A stretch of 64,000 nucleotides of DNA from assembly GCA_016713025.1 (NCBI GenBank), contig JADJPZ010000004.1, positions 1,116,001 through 1,180,000 on the forward strand, written 5' to 3'. Origin of the DNA: Saprospiraceae bacterium (GTDB lineage Bacteria; Bacteroidota; Bacteroidia; Chitinophagales; Saprospiraceae). The position numbers and the translations under genes were made by a program. Of the stretch, positions 44,587 to 53,753 are shown piece after piece. Under the pieces are notes generated by a model. That model had not been told where the DNA came from and did not search any database. It was given only the letters and a program-made list of their open reading frames with translations. Each line of letters begins with the position of its first letter. Position 1 is the first letter of the stretch.

Positions 44587-45162
44587 ATGGTCACACCTGA
44601 TTTTAGTAATTTTCCTGTACTCCAAACACCAAGACTGGTACTCCGCAAACTGGAGAAGGATGATGCTCCTGGAGTATTCAGACTCAGATCTGATGCAGCA
44701 GTGATGAAGTACATTCCAAGGCCATTGGCTGTAAATATCAACGATGCAATAATTCATATTGAAATGATTCAGGATTTGGTCGCAAAAAATGAAGTGATCA
44801 ATTGGGTGATCTGTGAAAAAGATGATTTATCAACCTTTCTTGGTATTATAGGAATATATCGGATGGATATTAAAAATTGGAGAGCTGAAGTAGGGTATAT
44901 GCTTCACTCCCAGTATCATGGTAAGGGCTTCATATCAGAATCTTTAAAAGCAGTGCTTACTTATGCTTTTCAAGAGTTGCAATTTCATTCTATTCAGGCT
45001 TTGATAGATCCGGAAAACGTTGCTTCTGAAAATGTATTAAAAAAATGCGGTTTTTCCAAAGAAGCTCATCTTAGAGAATATGAATACTATGATGGTAGAT
45101 TTTGGGATACAGTCATTTACTCTATTCTTAGTAGTGCTTATGATGATCAATACCAGTTTTAG
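44587..45162 (+). CDS. GNAT acetyltransferase, RimJ/RimL type
   Basis: A 191-residue acetyltransferase. It begins with the typical FPVLQTPRLVLRKLEKDDAP, has LGIIGIYRMDIKNWRAEVGY and the acetyl-CoA pyrophosphate loop YHGKGFISESLKAVLTYAF, then the late IDPENVASENVLKKCGFSKE. Members acetylate ribosomal protein N-termini or small amines; the specific acceptor is unknown. A family II repeat starts five bases after the stop. Confidence 0.85.
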   Translation: MVTPDFSNFPVLQTPRLVLRKLEKDDAPGVFRLRSDAAVMKYIPRPLAVNINDAIIHIEMIQDLVAKNEVINWVICEKDDLSTFLGIIGIYRMDIKNWRAEVGYMLHSQYHGKGFISESLKAVLTYAFQELQFHSIQALIDPENVASENVLKKCGFSKEAHLREYEYYDGRFWDTVIYSILSSAYDDQYQF

Positions 45163-45167
45163 GTTAA

Positions 45168-45407
45168 ACCTAAATATCTAAAATGAGTTCCGTAATGAAG
45201 ATCAAAAGTAAAATAAAATAAGCATTTTTGACTTCGCATCATAGCATCGCTATGGTGCATGACTGAACGGTGCGACTGCAAAATTGAGTGGAAGCTCAAT
45301 TTAGTGAAGGAACCGTCAGCACACCTGACGGCATGGTCATCTTGTTTCATAGGTCAGAATGCAGTAATTTTGGTCTGTAATAGGAAATTCATTTTAGATT
45401 TTTAGGT
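45168..45407. repeat. Family II MITE-like element, copy 2 (expanded)
   Basis: A 240-bp element in the opposite orientation to 7550-7718. Its ends ACCTAAATATCTAAAATG and (other strand) ACCTAAAAATCTAAAATG match those of copy 1, as do GAAGATCAAAAGTA and TAATTTTGGTCTG inside. The middle carries about 80 extra bases with two further hairpins (AAATTGAG/GCTCAATTT and CCGTCAG/CTGACGG). It begins five bases after the GNAT stop. Confidence 0.7.
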
Positions 45408-45454
45408 TAAATACAAAAATATTTTACCCCAGCCATTTGTCATGACTTACAATT

Positions 45455-45534
45455 GGGTGTATCCCATTTTTTATTCAATTGTAGTAAAATTCCTTTTGCC
45501 CTCCTTTATTAAAGTGCAATTTCGGGATACATCC
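45455..45534. repeat. Family III short TIR element
   Basis: An 80-bp element bounded by GGGTGTATCCCA and, on the other strand, GGATGTATCCCGAAATTGCAC. The same ends, including TTGCACT, bound the 2-kb element at 60738-62706. TTACA occurs on both sides (just left of ATTGGG and just right of the end). It ends directly at the stop codon of the outer-membrane protein gene. Confidence 0.6.
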
Positions 45535-48285
45535 TTACATCCTATGTATCATATCCATCCTGCTGGGCTGTTTTGGGGCGCCCAAGGCATTGATGTTGTA
45601 GGTGCAGCTGAGCATAAAGTACTGACCGATACTATTGGATACAGACTCAGAGATGTTGGTTTCTGATGCAGATCTGCTGACCCCTTGATTTTGATTGAGA
45701 ATATCAAATACCCTCAATTTTGTATTGATTTTGTTGTCCAGAAAGTTTTTAGATATGGAGGCTTGCCACAATTGAATGGTTGTCGACGCTCCAAAAGAAC
45801 CTTGCCCGTACAAATTGATATCGTAGCGGGAATCCAGAGTCCATCCCTTACCAGCAAACCATGCAAAATATGCTTCATAACTCTGATTTAAAAAATCTGT
45901 ATTGAGTGACTCATTTTGTTTGTATATATTCTGAGTGTAGCTCAATCTTGTCGTAGCTGAGATGTCGATTCTGTTTTTTGATTTGTTTTCAAGCGTAAAA
46001 CTTCCTCCGTTGGACCATCTGTTGATCTCGTTTTCAATTCTATTGATAAAATTGATTCCATTGGTGACTGAAGAATTGAGATTAATTCTGTATTTGGCTT
46101 TGATCACATTCAGTGGACTACTGAAAGATAAGGAAGTTGACATAGATTTTTCTGAGTCAGTATTTACGGGGTTTTGAGTCCTGATAAATAGTTCAGGGTC
46201 AAAGAAAGATGAAGTAGTAATTCTGTTTTTAGTATAACCGAGTCTTACATTTGCAAATAAACTTCTGAACGTAAACTGATCAAAAAGGTGATACATCAGA
46301 CGCATACTATGTCTGTACTCAGGTACAAGATCAGGTGACCCCTGATACAGATTGAGCGGGTCTGTGTTGTCAAGTACAGGCTGGAGTTGATCCATAGATG
46401 GCTCCCGTACAGATGTAGAATAATTAATTCTTACATGTAGTTTGTCCAGCTCGAGGTTGAATTTAGGAAGGAAATAGTTAAAACTGCGGTCTATTTTTTC
46501 ACCTACACTTGGCAATCCTACCAGAGAAGAATTTTGATAATCTACTCCTGCACTGAATGAATAATTTTCTTTATTAAATCGAATATTGGTACCTGCAGTA
46601 GTGTACTTAAAGCTATTATCAAAAGTTCGGCTCAATTCTTCATTCAAGGTTCGCAATTCCGTATTATCACGATCCAGATTGAAAAAATCCTTGATCAGAT
46701 CTGTTTTATTGTTTCTCTGACTTAGAGAAGTTGTCAGGAAGGCTGTAGAGCTTAAAGGCTCTGTATAAGTTGCGCCTAAATTGTAATTATTGTTGGCTGA
46801 AATTTGTTCCTGATCCTGAAATACACTGGATTTAGTATTTAGTATCAGATTCCTCCCATAAACTTCGCTCAGCACCTGATTGAGAGATTCTGATGTATTA
46901 TTTCCGATACCACTATCAAATGTGATCGTGCGACCTCGCTTTTTTAATCTTTTTCTGAAATTTAGCGTAAAACCATAATTGTTGCTTATTGAGCTGTTAT
47001 CTCTTTTTTGTTCATTTCTATTGAGGAGGACATTGGAAACATTGCTTGATGAGTCACTTGATGTACTATACCTGTCATTGTCCCGGATCGCGAGATTTCC
47101 GGTCACATTCATCTCAGAAGTTGAATCTATCCTAAGGTCCAAAGCAGAGTAAAAATTATGATTCAAACCATTGGTGTTACTTGTGGTGTATTTATTTGAG
47201 ATCAAGGCTCCTGTCGGAAGAAATGAGTTGGTAAATGTATTTTGGATCAGATCAGTACCACTTTGGGTGAGGAAATAACTAAAATTGACTCGATTCCTCA
47301 CACCAAACTGATTATTCAGATTCAAGCCCAAGGTGGCAGAGTTAGTTTCCCCGTTATTATTTTGACCAAAATTGACAGGTGCTCCCGTATTCATATTCAT
47401 ATTTCGGCCACTACTACCTGTCATAGAGCCGAAATCCGCTGCACTGATACCGGTATTGTTGAGATTGTTTAATGTCCCTATGAAAGATAGCTGAGTTTTT
47501 GCAGAAAATCTATTCATCATTGTTTTACCTTCATATCTTGAATCAGTGCCGGCACCTGCAGATGCATTTCCGAAAAAACCATTCCTTCTGTCTTCCTTAA
47601 GTTCGAGGTTGATCGTCGTTTCTTCCTGACCGTCACTGATGCCAGTAAATTCAGCATTTTTTGATTTTTTTTCAAAAACCTGCACTTTTTTCACAGCATT
47701 AGCAGGAAGATTTTTTGTTGCCATCTTTGGATCTTTTCCAAAAAAATCTTTACCATCAACTGTCACTGCTTTGACTTCTTCACCTTTGACTTTGATCGTT
47801 CCGTCTGCTTCTACTTCTACACCCGGCAATTTTTTCAAAAGGTCTTCAACTACAGCATTGGGTTGTGTCTTAAAAGCATCGGCTGTAAATTCAAGTGTAT
47901 CTTTTGTGATTTTTATTGGAACATATTCCGCTGAAATAGTTACAGCATCGAGCATAGCTCCTTCCTGAAGCATTTTGATGATACCCAAATCAAGAATTTT
48001 TTGCTGTGGTGTTAGTTCCACCGTTTTCTCGAGGGTACCGAATCCAATGTATGTTATCTGAAGTCTAAATTTACCTTTATCAATATCTGTCATAGTAAAT
48101 TTTCCATTATCAGCTGTCACAGCGTAACTTACCATCACTGAGTCTGAAGGATTCAAGGCTACTACGACGGCCCCAATCAGATTATTTTTTTCAGGGTCCT
48201 GAATCTGACCTTTTATGGAATATTCCTGGGCTGTAGCAGAAACTTGGGCTATGACTAAAACGAGTAATATTTTTAGTATTTTCAT
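45535..48285 (-). CDS. TonB-receptor-like outer-membrane beta-barrel protein
   Basis: A 916-residue outer-membrane protein. A signal peptide (MKILKILLVLVIAQVSATAQ) precedes a CarboxypepD-regulatory-like domain (YSIKGQIQDPEKNNLIGAVV, about 20-105). A plug-like region follows (FKTQPNAVVEDLLKKLPGVE, VKAVTVDGKDFFGKDPKMAT), then a long barrel (about 240-900) of the OMP_b-brl_3 type. There is no clear TonB box, so TonB dependence is not certain. With the GLPGLI gene just upstream it forms a pair seen repeatedly in Bacteroidota; the transported or bound compound is unknown. The C-terminus ends at a family III repeat. Confidence 0.85.
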   Translation of the reverse strand: MKILKILLVLVIAQVSATAQEYSIKGQIQDPEKNNLIGAVVVALNPSDSVMVSYAVTADNGKFTMTDIDKGKFRLQITYIGFGTLEKTVELTPQQKILDLGIIKMLQEGAMLDAVTISAEYVPIKITKDTLEFTADAFKTQPNAVVEDLLKKLPGVEVEADGTIKVKGEEVKAVTVDGKDFFGKDPKMATKNLPANAVKKVQVFEKKSKNAEFTGISDGQEETTINLELKEDRRNGFFGNASAGAGTDSRYEGKTMMNRFSAKTQLSFIGTLNNLNNTGISAADFGSMTGSSGRNMNMNTGAPVNFGQNNNGETNSATLGLNLNNQFGVRNRVNFSYFLTQSGTDLIQNTFTNSFLPTGALISNKYTTSNTNGLNHNFYSALDLRIDSTSEMNVTGNLAIRDNDRYSTSSDSSSNVSNVLLNRNEQKRDNSSISNNYGFTLNFRKRLKKRGRTITFDSGIGNNTSESLNQVLSEVYGRNLILNTKSSVFQDQEQISANNNYNLGATYTEPLSSTAFLTTSLSQRNNKTDLIKDFFNLDRDNTELRTLNEELSRTFDNSFKYTTAGTNIRFNKENYSFSAGVDYQNSSLVGLPSVGEKIDRSFNYFLPKFNLELDKLHVRINYSTSVREPSMDQLQPVLDNTDPLNLYQGSPDLVPEYRHSMRLMYHLFDQFTFRSLFANVRLGYTKNRITTSSFFDPELFIRTQNPVNTDSEKSMSTSLSFSSPLNVIKAKYRINLNSSVTNGINFINRIENEINRWSNGGSFTLENKSKNRIDISATTRLSYTQNIYKQNESLNTDFLNQSYEAYFAWFAGKGWTLDSRYDINLYGQGSFGASTTIQLWQASISKNFLDNKINTKLRVFDILNQNQGVSRSASETNISESVSNSIGQYFMLSCTYNINALGAPKQPSRMDMIHRM

Positions 48286-48343
48286 TTAAAATTGATTTTT
48301 ATTTTTTCTGCTGCAAATATTATTTCTGCTGCAAATTGTATTT

Positions 48344-49069
48344 TTATTGACCTGAGGATCTTCGACCCATACGGTCTCCCCACATTTGTCTCATTTCCTC
48401 CGTCTTTTGTTTTACCATGGTTGTAAACTCCGATCTTGACATTTTATCTCCTTTGGAAGGTATGACCAGTTCAGTAACAGGAGAATTGATGACTTCTGTG
48501 GCTATGATGTGTGTTTGTGCACTTTGCACTTCAAGGATGACGCCCGGCAATCCACCAAACTTGTCCGGACCATTCTTTTTAGGAATTTGGGTTGTAAAAA
48601 ACACAACAAAGTTATTGGTACTATCTTTATAAAATGCTTTCATGCACGTATAGCCAGCTACCACTTTTTGTTCACCTGCACTTATTTTCCATTTGAAATT
48701 TTCTATAGTATCCATTACTAAAAAATCTTTACCAAACATATTTTGATGTTCGATCACTTTGGAAGTTGAGATGTTTTTATAAATGGTTTTAGTTGGTCGC
48801 ATCCTTCTGAACATCCTTGGGGTATTTTCGCTGTCATTATTTTGAGACTTGACATCAGGATCTTTTTCGTATACTGATTCATCATTTTTTAAAATCATCC
48901 TGTGGAATGATTCCATTGATTTTGGCATATCGGCCGGCATATTTTCAAACTCAAAGTACACTGTTTGTTTGTACTTGATGATACCTTCTTTAACCTGACC
49001 GATCAATGCTGATGAGTGTGCAAATAGGACTATTATAAAAAAACTTTTTAGGGATACATTCATTTTCAA
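48344..49069 (-). CDS. GLPGLI family protein
   Basis: A 241-residue exported protein with a signal peptide (FFIIVLFAHSSALIGQV) and the family motif FGGLPGVILEVQSAQT near residue 180. The preceding WKISAGEQKVVAGYTCMKAF and VVFFTTQIPKKNGP are also typical. Function is unknown; the family is found next to TonB-receptor-like genes, as here (59 bases before the barrel gene), so the pair is likely an operon and act together at the outer membrane. Confidence 0.9.
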   Translation of the reverse strand: MKMNVSLKSFFIIVLFAHSSALIGQVKEGIIKYKQTVYFEFENMPADMPKSMESFHRMILKNDESVYEKDPDVKSQNNDSENTPRMFRRMRPTKTIYKNISTSKVIEHQNMFGKDFLVMDTIENFKWKISAGEQKVVAGYTCMKAFYKDSTNNFVVFFTTQIPKKNGPDKFGGLPGVILEVQSAQTHIIATEVINSPVTELVIPSKGDKMSRSEFTTMVKQKTEEMRQMWGDRMGRRSSGQ

Positions 49070-49406
49070 AATAAAATTATTAAGAATTTTAAATAACAGA
49101 AATAGAATAAACTGAGAAACTGTATAGTTTCCCTACATATGTCAGACAATATTTAAGTGTAAAGGTTTAACTCAAAGTCAATAATCATTGAATTATATTT
49201 CTTTTAACAAGATTTTAATATAATTATATCCGGTATCTTCCAGAAATAAGATTTGAGTAATTGTGATTTCGTAATAAATTCTCACAACATTTTGCCTAAT
49301 TTTATGATTTATAAAAGGTAAATTTCAACAATTGCCGATCGCAAAGGGTGTTGATTTTTTGTGTAGTATGTAGCAGTTTTTAAAAAAAATATCAAAAAAA
49401 TTTATC
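49070..49406. other. Divergent intergenic region without recognised content
   Basis: The region between the GLPGLI gene and sixA must carry two promoters, but I found no exact TAnnTTTG box near either start. No repeat or RNA was recognised. Confidence 0.4.
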
Positions 49407-49898
49407 TTGAAAAAAGTAATCATAGTAAGGCACGCAAAATCTTCCTGGGATGATTTCAGGATGACTGATTTTGAACGTCCACTTGACCAACGTGGTCTTC
49501 GGGATGCTCCTTATATGGCAAAATTATTGAAAACTGAAGGTCTGAAACCTGATGTGATCTATACCAGCGATGCTAATCGGGCTCAAACCACTGCCAACTT
49601 TTTTGCCTCAGAATTTGATATGGAAATCAAAAAAAAACATAGCCTTTATCACGGTGCACCTGATGATTATCTCGATGTCATCAGAATGGAAAATGATCAT
49701 TATCAAACCATTGCATTATTTGGACACAATCCAGGCATTACTTTCCTTACTAATCTGATTAGCCCTGGAAGTACACACAATATTCCTACTTGTGGCATCA
49801 TCGTAGCTGAATGGAACAGCTCAAAATGGGGTAATTGCGACTGGCAAAAAATGAAGTTATTAAAAATTTTTACACCTAAAGGCGATAATCATGAGTAA
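49407..49898 (+). CDS. sixA: SixA-type histidine phosphatase
   Basis: A 163-residue histidine phosphatase. The catalytic RHG-type motif is IIVRHAKSSWDDF at the N-terminus, with the second Arg in TSDANRAQTTANFF and the second His in ALFGHNPGITFLTN. Length and sequence match SixA, which dephosphorylates phosphohistidine proteins. The frame opens with TTG at 49407, giving (M)KKVIIVRHAKSSW, the normal N-terminus; no upstream ATG is in frame. The DUF4296 gene overlaps by eight bases. Confidence 0.85.
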   Translation: MKKVIIVRHAKSSWDDFRMTDFERPLDQRGLRDAPYMAKLLKTEGLKPDVIYTSDANRAQTTANFFASEFDMEIKKKHSLYHGAPDDYLDVIRMENDHYQTIALFGHNPGITFLTNLISPGSTHNIPTCGIIVAEWNSSKWGNCDWQKMKLLKIFTPKGDNHE

Positions 49899-50247
49899 GG
49901 CCTGTGTGATTTGGCTGCTTTTAATAATTATAGGATGTGGGAAAGGCCATAGTCCGAAGCTTATCCTGACAAATGATGAGCTCGTAAAAGCCATGGTAGA
50001 GTTGTACACCATCAATGCAGCCCTCGAAATAGACGATATGACTCTCAGGGATAGTCTTTCAGCAGTTTATCTCCGCAAAGTTGCAGATATCACAGGTCAT
50101 TCCCCTGAAATCATCAGGAACGATTTTGACAAATTGATTTTAATGCCTGATACTTTGCTCATGATTCAGGGTAGGGCATTGGATACTTTACGCTTTCTTC
50201 AAGATAAATCTCCCACATCATCTCCAATTAGCATTGGTTTGGAATGA
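49891..50247 (+). CDS. DUF4296 lipoprotein
   Basis: A 118-residue lipoprotein: MSKACVIWLLLIIIGCGKGH has a lipobox Cys at about residue 16. The rest is helical (LTNDELVKAMVELYTINAAL, YLRKVADITGHSPEIIRNDF) and matches the DUF4296 pattern of Bacteroidota. Its function is unknown. It overlaps sixA by eight bases, which indicates co-translation. Confidence 0.82.
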   Translation: MSKACVIWLLLIIIGCGKGHSPKLILTNDELVKAMVELYTINAALEIDDMTLRDSLSAVYLRKVADITGHSPEIIRNDFDKLILMPDTLLMIQGRALDTLRFLQDKSPTSSPISIGLE

Positions 50248-50362
50248 CTTATTTATACCAGTATAAGCTTACAACTAATATAATATCAATATATTACATA
50301 GCTGTTAATTATTTATATATTTAATTTCAATCATTCATTACTCTTTGATCAGGTTATATTTT

Positions 50363-50370
50363 TACTTTTG
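50363..50370 (+). promoter_or_regulatory. -7 box TACTTTTG of accD
   Basis: Exact TAnnTTTG match, 51 bases before the accD ATG. Confidence 0.45.
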
Positions 50371-50420
50371 CAGTTTATTGACTGACTTTTTAGACCCGTA
50401 AAACCTTAAAATTTAAAGCC

Positions 50421-51302
50421 ATGAGTTGGTTTAAAAGACTGAAAGAAGGAATCCAGACAGCAACAAAAAACAAAAAGGAAACACCGGATGGTTTATGGCA
50501 TAAATGTCCAAGTTGCGGTGAAATGACCACGGTCAAAGACCTTCGGGAGAATCTTTTTATTTGCCCGAAATGTGATTACCATACACGTATTAGTTCATTA
50601 GATTATTTTGAAATTATATTTGACGGAAAGTACTCAAGAATGTTTGACAATATCATCTCTGTCGATATGCTTGAATTTAAGGATGTAAAATCCTATGAGG
50701 ACCGTCTTGCAGAAGCCTACAAGAAAACCAATCTCAATGATTCTATGTGTGTCGCTGCTGGAAATGTCAATAAATATCCATTAGTTGTTGCCTGTATGGA
50801 TTTTGGTTTTATCGGTGGTTCGATGGGATCCGTAGTAGGAGAGAAGATTTCTAGGTCTATTGACTACTGTATAGCACATCGGGTACCTTTGATGATCATT
50901 TCCAAATCAGGAGGTGCGCGGATGATGGAGTCTGCTTTTTCTTTGATGCAAATGGCAAAAACATCCGCGAAGCTGACTCTTATGGCAAAAAATGGAATTC
51001 CTTATTTTTCATTTATGACTGATCCAACCACAGGTGGAGTTACAGCTTCTTATGCGATGCTTGGAGATTTAAATTTTGCTGAACCGGCAGCACTTATTGG
51101 TTTTGCAGGTCCGAGAGTTATAAAAGAAACTATCAAAAAAGATCTTCCTGAGGATTTTCAGACTTCTGAATATCTTTTGGAACATGGCTTCCTTGATTTT
51201 ATTGTACATAGAAAAAACCTTAAAGAAAAACTTGGAGATATTCTATCCTGTTTTGATCTCAAAAAGTCAGAAAGTAAAGAATTATCAGAAATACAAGAAT
51301 AA
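50421..51302 (+). CDS. accD: Acetyl-CoA carboxylase carboxyltransferase beta subunit
   Basis: A 293-residue subunit that, with AccA, transfers the carboxyl group from biotin to acetyl-CoA to give malonyl-CoA for fatty acid synthesis. The N-terminal zinc ribbon is HKCPSCGEMTTVKDL with CPKCDYH, four Cys in CxxC pairs. The carboxyltransferase core has DFGFIGGSMGSVVGEKISR, ISKSGGARMMESAFSLMQMA, DPTTGGVTASYAMLGD and GFAGPRVIKETI. Length is normal. The end overlaps the convergent bshC gene by 18 bases. Confidence 0.95.
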   Translation: MSWFKRLKEGIQTATKNKKETPDGLWHKCPSCGEMTTVKDLRENLFICPKCDYHTRISSLDYFEIIFDGKYSRMFDNIISVDMLEFKDVKSYEDRLAEAYKKTNLNDSMCVAAGNVNKYPLVVACMDFGFIGGSMGSVVGEKISRSIDYCIAHRVPLMIISKSGGARMMESAFSLMQMAKTSAKLTLMAKNGIPYFSFMTDPTTGGVTASYAMLGDLNFAEPAALIGFAGPRVIKETIKKDLPEDFQTSEYLLEHGFLDFIVHRKNLKEKLGDILSCFDLKKSESKELSEIQE

Positions 51303-52880
51303 AAAGCTCTTTTCAAAGGGATCACAAATGGCTATAAGTTCATCTTGCAAGGACATACCTTCCACTGATAAGTACTGCAACATGCTTTCTTTTCTTTCCT
51401 GAAGGTTGTTTTCAGGAAAGAGTTTTTGCCTTATGTTCTTTAATTGGTTTATGGCTGTTTCTTCTTTATGTTTGATGGATTTTTTGAGCCTTGCTTCAAT
51501 ACCTTCTATATTCTTGATCACTTTATGTCCCTCACTTAAGACATAAGGAGCCAATGTTGGGTCAATGATTTTAGCACGTTCTGATATTGATGTAAAAATC
51601 TGATTGACTTTTTCTATTTCATTGGCTAAGTGGAAATCAACTTCTGCAACATGCTCAAGATATTCCGTGATCATTTTATTTTCGTCTTTCAAAAGCAAAT
51701 GGAGAGTAATTCCAGGTTTGTCCATAGATTTCTGCACTGCTTTTGTCATCATCATGAGAGAATTTCTTCTGATAAGTGCCGGAAAGAAAACACCAAAATA
51801 TTCAAACTGCGATTTCCTTTCCAACCAATATGCTATTTCGCCTCCACCTCCAATATAGGCAATATTGGGCAAAATATATTCCTGAAATATAGGTCTCATA
51901 ATGACATTAGGGCTAAATCGCTCCGGATACTCATCAATCAACTGCTTTATTTCAGCTTCTGAAAAAACCAGTTCTGTGTGATTTACATGATATTGATTAT
52001 TTTCAAAATAGATGCGCTCCCGCAATCCATCCAGCATGTAAAATAAATTGATATCTCTCGCAAATGCTTGTGGTCGGAAACCCAAAGTAGACAATTCATC
52101 CTGCGTTTTTTGAATTAAATGAATACTTTTTCTCTCTAATATTTCTTTTTTTATGTGCGGAGCAAAAGCATTTTTAAATCTTGAATCATCCATATTAAGC
52201 ACAATGAGTCCGTTTGCTCCAAAAAAATTATTCAACCATGAAAATACAAAATCATTGTAAGTATTTGCATTGTAGAGAGCTGTTTCAAATGTAGAGATGA
52301 TTTCTTTTACATGATCATTGTGACCGAGGATTTCCTGAACATTTTTGATCACTTCTTCCAGACCAGCCGTCGAAAATCTACCTACCGGGCCTTTTGATTC
52401 ATTTTGCCACTCAATGGATTTATTATACAAAAATATAGATTTGACTTCATCAAAGTCATGATCCTCAGATCCACTGATAAAAACCGGCACAAACTTGCAA
52501 TCATTAAATTTTTGACTTAATTGTCTGCACAGATTTATAGTGGAGTATATCTTATAAAAATAATATGCAGGCCCACCCATGAGACACGGTTGATGTGCGG
52601 TGACAATAGTAAATGTATTTTCTTCCTGCAGATCTTTAATATTCTGAGTTTGAAGATCAGTGGGTTCTGATTTTGTGTACTGATCCTGCAAAACACTTAC
52701 CAGGAGAGCTCTGTCTACAGGAAACCGATTCCTCCTGACTTCAATTGCATCTTTCAAACCATCCAAATCAGGCGTAAATTCAATGAAATGTTTAAGTCTC
52801 TCCGGATTTTGCTGATAAAATTTATCTTTAAATGAAAGTGAATTTATCTCGTTAAAAGGTACTTTTTCTATGCGAAGCAT
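51285..52880 (-). CDS. bshC: Bacillithiol biosynthesis cysteine-adding enzyme
   Basis: A 531-residue BshC, which adds cysteine to glucosaminyl-malate in the last step of bacillithiol synthesis. The Rossmann-like core shows IVTAHQPCLMGGPAYYFYKI, FISGSEDHDFDEVKSIFLYN and KGPVGRFSTAGLEEV. The C-terminal coiled-coil dimerisation part includes ARLKKSIKHKEETAINQLKN and ends ELIAICDPFEKSFLFLYF. The presence of BshC means the organism probably uses bacillithiol as its low-molecular-weight thiol; bshA and bshB are not in the window. It is a single gene. Confidence 0.92.
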   Translation of the reverse strand: MLRIEKVPFNEINSLSFKDKFYQQNPERLKHFIEFTPDLDGLKDAIEVRRNRFPVDRALLVSVLQDQYTKSEPTDLQTQNIKDLQEENTFTIVTAHQPCLMGGPAYYFYKIYSTINLCRQLSQKFNDCKFVPVFISGSEDHDFDEVKSIFLYNKSIEWQNESKGPVGRFSTAGLEEVIKNVQEILGHNDHVKEIISTFETALYNANTYNDFVFSWLNNFFGANGLIVLNMDDSRFKNAFAPHIKKEILERKSIHLIQKTQDELSTLGFRPQAFARDINLFYMLDGLRERIYFENNQYHVNHTELVFSEAEIKQLIDEYPERFSPNVIMRPIFQEYILPNIAYIGGGGEIAYWLERKSQFEYFGVFFPALIRRNSLMMMTKAVQKSMDKPGITLHLLLKDENKMITEYLEHVAEVDFHLANEIEKVNQIFTSISERAKIIDPTLAPYVLSEGHKVIKNIEGIEARLKKSIKHKEETAINQLKNIRQKLFPENNLQERKESMLQYLSVEGMSLQDELIAICDPFEKSFLFLYF

Positions 52881-52955
52881 GTGGGTGTTACATTAAAATT
52901 TACAGGTGTTGGTATAACTTTTTGATTTTCTAATAAAGATTTTTTTTTAAACACA

Positions 52956-52985
52956 TTGACAACAACCTGAAATTTAATAGTTTTG
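52956..52985 (+). promoter_or_regulatory. Promoter of pxpAB (TTG, 19-bp spacer, TAGTTTTG)
   Basis: TTG at 52956-52958, a 19-base spacer and TAGTTTTG at 52978-52985: the spacing is exactly that of the Bacteroidota consensus. The ATG of pxpA is 36 bases downstream of the box. Confidence 0.6.
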
Positions 52986-53020
52986 TTCATTTAATATAAA
53001 AATCTAACTCAAGCAGCATC

Positions 53021-53743
53021 ATGAAAGGATTACATATAAATTGCGATATGGCAGAATCTTATGGCAATCTGACATGTGGTAATGACATTGATATCATGCC
53101 GTTCGTAGATGCAGTAAATATTGCTTGTGGATTTCATGGCGGAGACCCGTTGACTATTTTGGATACTATCACTCAGGCTCATAAATTTAATAGACAGATT
53201 GGTGCTCATCCATCGTATCCTGATTTAGTAGGATTTGGCAGGAGATACATTGAGATGACATCATCTGAGCTTTATGCAGCATTACTGTATCAGATTGGGG
53301 CAGTAAAAGCTTTGACGGAGACTATTGGAGGTAAATTATACCATGTCAAACCTCATGGTGCCTTGTACAACACCGCATTTTTAAATCAAAACGTGGCATC
53401 AATTATTGTTGATGTTGTGAAAGCTATCGATGCAGGTTTGATAATTTTCGCCCAGGAACATTCTCTTCTTGAAAAAACAGCGAACAAGTCAGGTTTGAAA
53501 GTAATGTATGAAGGATTTGCTGACAGAAAATATAATGATGATGGCACTTTGGCACCGAGACATCTGCCGGGAGCGGTTATCTCTTCGCCTGCAGAAGTCA
53601 AAGAGCAAACATTTTTGCTTCAGGAAGGAAAGGCTATGACCATCTCCGGAAAAATAATTAAAGTTGCAGCGGATACAATTTGCCTTCATGGTGACCACCC
53701 TGAAGTTATAAAATCCTTAACTTTGATCAGAAACTATTCTTAG
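53021..53743 (+). CDS. pxpA: 5-oxoprolinase subunit A (LamB/YcsF family)
   Basis: A 240-residue protein of the LamB/YcsF family, subunit A of the ATP-dependent 5-oxoprolinase that opens pyroglutamate to glutamate. Diagnostic segments are INCDMAESYGNLTCGNDIDI, VNIACGFHGGDPLTILDTI, IGAHPSYPDLVGFGRR, VKPHGALYNTAF and YEGFADRKYNDDGTLAPR, and the late CLHGDHPEVIKS. pxpB follows after 10 bases, so they form an operon. Confidence 0.93.
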   Translation: MKGLHINCDMAESYGNLTCGNDIDIMPFVDAVNIACGFHGGDPLTILDTITQAHKFNRQIGAHPSYPDLVGFGRRYIEMTSSELYAALLYQIGAVKALTETIGGKLYHVKPHGALYNTAFLNQNVASIIVDVVKAIDAGLIIFAQEHSLLEKTANKSGLKVMYEGFADRKYNDDGTLAPRHLPGAVISSPAEVKEQTFLLQEGKAMTISGKIIKVAADTICLHGDHPEVIKSLTLIRNYS

Positions 53744-53753
53744 TTTTAGTCCC

